The translations under genes and the position numbers were made by a program. The notes below the pieces were generated by a model that was given only the letters and a program-made list of their open reading frames with translations, was not told the DNA's origin and did no database searches. A DNA stretch of 39,783 bases, from the NCBI GenBank assembly GCA_964555235.1, contig CAZKRU010000040.1, positions 1-39,783 on the forward strand. Reading direction: 5' to 3'. Positions within the stretch are counted from its first letter, which is position 1, and each line of letters opens with the position of its first letter. The stretch comes from CAZKRU01 sp964555235 (GTDB taxonomy: Bacteria; Verrucomicrobiota; Verrucomicrobiia; Methylacidiphilales; CAMAQI01). Positions 37,478 through 39,783 of the stretch are shown piece by piece.

Positions 37478-38560
37478 ATGAAAGAGCAATGGATTGCAGA
37501 TGATGCAGGAGTGGCCGCTTTGGCGGCAGCAATGGAGTCGGTTTCCGTATTAGCGGTGGATACCGAGGCGGATAGCTTGCACCACTATCGTGAGCAATTG
37601 TGTCTGGTTCAGGTGGCCGTCGGAAAAGATTCTTATCTGGTCGACCCTCTGGCGCAAATTTCGCTGAATCCTCTCTGGGAGAAGATGGCGAGTCGTGAAT
37701 GGATTTTGCAAGGGGCGGATTATGATATTCGAATGGTGCGGCGAGGTGGCGGGCGTCCTCCGGAGCGGATTTTTGATACCTTGATTGCCGCGCAACTGCT
37801 CGGGTATACGGGAATGAGTTATGCCGCGCTGGTCGAACGGTTTTTTGGGGTCGTGATTTGCAAAAAAAATCAGAAGGCCGATTGGTCGATTCGGCCATTG
37901 AATGAGTCGATGCGCGAGTATGCGGCGCAGGATGTGATTTATTTAGAGGAAATCAAAGCCCGGCTTGAAGGGGAGTTAAACGAATTAGGCCGTTTGGAAT
38001 GGCATCGTCAGAGTTGTCGTCGGACCCTCGCGCAAGCGACAAATGCCGTGGAAGAGACCGATGAAGAGCGTTGGATGCTTACAGGACATACCAAGCTTTC
38101 CCCCCGAGGACGAGCGATGCTGAAGAGTCTTTGGCATTGGCGGGAGGTAGAAGCTGAGACCGTGGATCTTCCCGTTTTCAAAGTGGTGAATAACGATTTT
38201 CTGACCGACTTTTCCTTGCAATGGGATCAGACGCGGCGATATCAAATTCCGCATTATATTCGAGGCCCGCGGAGGGAGAAATTTTTACAGGCCATTGTTC
38301 GTGGGGAAAAGTCGGAGGAGATTCCATTTGAGAGACAGCGGAGGGAGGCTCGCGACTTGGCAATGGAACGACGTTTCGATGAGATTAAGAAAAAACGGGA
38401 TGAACAGGCGGTTGTTTTGAAAATCGATCCAGGAGTTCTGGCTTCCAAGAATCTTCTCATGGACCTGGCTCGTAACCCTGAAACGGCGCCTCAACGTCTG
38501 ATTCAGGAAAATCGGTGGTGCCTATGGCAGGCAGAAGTTTTGGGATGTCAGACCCGTTAA
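37478..38560 (+). CDS. rnd: Ribonuclease D-like 3'-5' exoribonuclease
   Basis: 360 residues from the ATG at 37478 (GGGAGAAG just upstream). DEDD-family exonuclease motifs: LAVDTEADSL (Asp28, Glu30), LQGADYDIRMV (Asp), and YAAQDVIYL (Tyr and last Asp). FDTLIAAQLLGY lies between. The HRDC domain (about 210-290, SPRGRAMLKSLWHWREVEAE) follows, as in RNase D. It trims tRNA and other stable RNA 3' ends. The neighbouring palindrome lies before its ribosome binding site. It is convergent with the glucosaminidase gene, with 12 bases between stops. Confidence 0.92.
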   Translation: MKEQWIADDAGVAALAAAMESVSVLAVDTEADSLHHYREQLCLVQVAVGKDSYLVDPLAQISLNPLWEKMASREWILQGADYDIRMVRRGGGRPPERIFDTLIAAQLLGYTGMSYAALVERFFGVVICKKNQKADWSIRPLNESMREYAAQDVIYLEEIKARLEGELNELGRLEWHRQSCRRTLAQATNAVEETDEERWMLTGHTKLSPRGRAMLKSLWHWREVEAETVDLPVFKVVNNDFLTDFSLQWDQTRRYQIPHYIRGPRREKFLQAIVRGEKSEEIPFERQRREARDLAMERRFDEIKKKRDEQAVVLKIDPGVLASKNLLMDLARNPETAPQRLIQENRWCLWQAEVLGCQTR

Positions 38561-38572
38561 GCTGAGGAGCGA

Positions 38573-39424
38573 TTAGGAAGCGTCTGCTTTTGCGGATTCA
38601 GCACGATTCACAATTTGGTCACTCTTGAGGGTGTCCAATTTGTAGAGCTTGTGGCGTTCCATGATGTTTCGAATCGCATCCAAATACGTTGAGTCCGGGC
38701 AATAGCCGGAGCGGAGGAGAATGGAAACGAACTCCACGCCATTGTGGGCTTTGAAAGCTCGATCATAGCGATCCGAATTTTTTAGGAAATACGCATAACC
38801 GTCAAAACCGGCAGAGAGTGAATCATAGGCGCGGAAATCAGCGGTGGTTACAACGCCGCTATCCCGAGTCGTCATATCGACCGCACGTTTGCCATCCCAA
38901 TTTGAGAAAGCCTTCATTCCAAAGTAGTTATGGTGCTCGCGAGCGAGCTTGCTCTGGCCGTACTGGCTCTCATAAATTGCCATCGCCACACAAGCGGAAG
39001 CAGGAACGCCTTCCGTCAATTGAAGGCGCAGTGCTTCAGGAAGTGCCTCATCCAAAAAATGCGCTTGCTTGCTGGTATCTGCGGTGGAATAGATCTCTTG
39101 GATCGTCTTTGCTAAACTGATCAGATCCACGGTCGTTGAACTATGGAAGGCAAGAAGCTGTTCGATCTTGGCATCCCGTTGTGCAATCGACTTGGCATTC
39201 TCAGCTTGAATTTGTTCTAACTCGCTCTTGAGACGCATGATGCGATTTGTCAGCTTCACGCCGAACTCCATGGAACTCATGGAGATGCTGATAAAAAGAA
39301 TGACAAAAAATGACCAGAACGCATTGGAGATCCAGAAAGAAGTCCAACCGCTGACGCGCTTTGGGTTGTCCTTATAGAAGGGCCGCTGAGCGATCGTACT
39401 GGTTAAGTTAATGGTTCGTTTCAT
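38573..39424 (-). CDS. Membrane-anchored GH73-like glucosaminidase
   Basis: 283 residues. A single helix at about 33-50 (SNAFWSFFVILFISISMS) anchors it. A coiled coil at about 60-92 (LKSELEQIQAENAKSIAQRD) follows, then the catalytic domain (about 120-265) with AIYESQYGQSKLAREHHNYFG, where Glu152 is the likely acid residue, and RAYDSLSAGFDGYAYFL. GH73 enzymes (FlgJ, autolysin families) cleave N-acetylglucosaminyl bonds in peptidoglycan. The anchored coiled-coil form suggests a cell-division or envelope role at the inner membrane; no flagellar genes are nearby. Confidence 0.87.
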   Translation of the reverse strand: MKRTINLTSTIAQRPFYKDNPKRVSGWTSFWISNAFWSFFVILFISISMSSMEFGVKLTNRIMRLKSELEQIQAENAKSIAQRDAKIEQLLAFHSSTTVDLISLAKTIQEIYSTADTSKQAHFLDEALPEALRLQLTEGVPASACVAMAIYESQYGQSKLAREHHNYFGMKAFSNWDGKRAVDMTTRDSGVVTTADFRAYDSLSAGFDGYAYFLKNSDRYDRAFKAHNGVEFVSILLRSGYCPDSTYLDAIRNIMERHKLYKLDTLKSDQIVNRAESAKADAS

Positions 39425-39783
39425 ATTATTTTCGAAGTGCGAAAGATCCCAGAATTTCGAGAGTTGTCAAATTCATTGTAGCGATTTATCTCTATCATTC
39501 GAAGTTAAAGTGAGCATTTGAATATTTTATTTTCAGTAAATGGTTTTCATTATTCAATTAAATAACATAATGTCAATTATTAATATGCGTTAAGTATTAT
39601 TGTTTACATTTTATGACATATATTTTTATTTTATATGTTTTTACGTATAAATGAGTCGGAATGCCCTTTTTCATACTCATCTGAGGAGCAGGGAGCGTTC
39701 CAAATTAAGAAATTGATTTCGTCGATACCTGAATCTCCCGATGTTGTCGGGTAAGAATGCCCTGAGCTTGGAAGCGAAACCCT
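39425..39783. other. AT-rich gap at the window edge with a bulged hairpin, no gene seen
   Basis: 359 bases to the window end. 39480-39650 is very AT-rich and probably holds the glucosaminidase promoter. At 39658-39702 a hairpin pairs GGAATGCCCT with AGGGAGCGTTCC (a two-base bulge), with a small CTCA/TGAG step inside. CCCGA/TCGGG forms another hairpin near 39738-39752. A structured RNA or an upstream leader that runs past the window is possible. No open frame is convincing. Confidence 0.35.

Noticed and set aside
39658..39783. 6S RNA, tmRNA or RNase P RNA start
   Set aside because: None of their conserved sequences was found, and the segment is cut by the window edge.

Overview
The window is a gene-dense bacterial chromosome segment, most likely from the phylum Verrucomicrobiota (PVC superphylum). 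This is inferred from gene content, not from a database search. The pointers are a chlamydia-type class Ic ribonucleotide reductase (NrdB with Phe at the radical-tyrosine position), a 32-residue basic protein of a kind I associate with this phylum, several Gfo/Idh/MocA oxidoreductases and xylose-isomerase-like TIM barrels, and many intergenic palindromes. Genes are on both strands with short gaps and many 4-base stop/start overlaps.

Layout. 1-2460: 3' two thirds of rpoC and its terminator. 2487-5269: a sugar module (TIM-barrel isomerase and Gfo/Idh oxidoreductase) divergent from an AraC-type regulator, with repeated operator-like motifs between them. 5393-5478: tRNA-Tyr. 5601-6520: two type II secretion-like pseudopilins. 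6835-8997: MacB-like permease and polysaccharide deacetylase. 9087-9992: DNA polymerase III delta' subunit. 10148-15686 (minus strand): tsaB, alr, a frameshifted C39-like peptidase, a Gfo/Idh protein and a receiver-like/FGE-like membrane fusion protein. 15933-16805: orphan histidine kinase. 17098-18969: queE, a small membrane protein and a ComB-family phosphatase. 19040-20624 (minus): lipoprotein, coiled-coil membrane protein, NYN-domain nuclease and a tiny basic protein. 20674-21147: YfcE-like phosphoesterase. 21329-25625: nrdA-nrdB with an elaborate regulatory leader and a strong terminator. 25690-26575: small membrane protein and a degenerate cyclase-like domain protein. 26825-32837 (minus): a six-gene uronate/polyuronide catabolic operon (SDR, GH88-like hydrolase, TIM-barrel isomerase, Gfo/Idh, KDG kinase, KDPG aldolase). 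33121-39424: a small conserved protein, a chemoreceptor, DUF2017-like protein, ClpS, MoeB/ThiF-rhodanese, RNase D and a GH73-like glucosaminidase. 39425-39783: AT-rich, no gene.

How the genes fit together. The uronate operon would convert an unsaturated uronyl sugar released by the GH88-like enzyme, through 2-keto-3-deoxygluconate, to KDPG and then to pyruvate and glyceraldehyde-3-phosphate. A repeated TTAGCA motif in its promoter resembles the TGAGCA repeats next to the araC-type gene, so one regulator may serve both sugar loci. tsaB, alr and the peptidase gene overlap head to tail and are probably translated together.

Most notable: (i) the class Ic NrdB signature; (ii) the nrdAB control region, with a 24-bp near-palindrome filling a promoter spacer, a branched leader RNA candidate and a 13-bp pairing that encloses the ribosome binding site; (iii) a family of GGTAGGG...CCCTACC palindromes between genes, two of which are embedded in reading frames (the tail of a membrane protein and the N-terminal extension of ClpS); (iv) a single-base frameshift separating the catalytic Cys from His/Asp in a C39-like peptidase; and (v) a receiver-like/FGE-like fusion.
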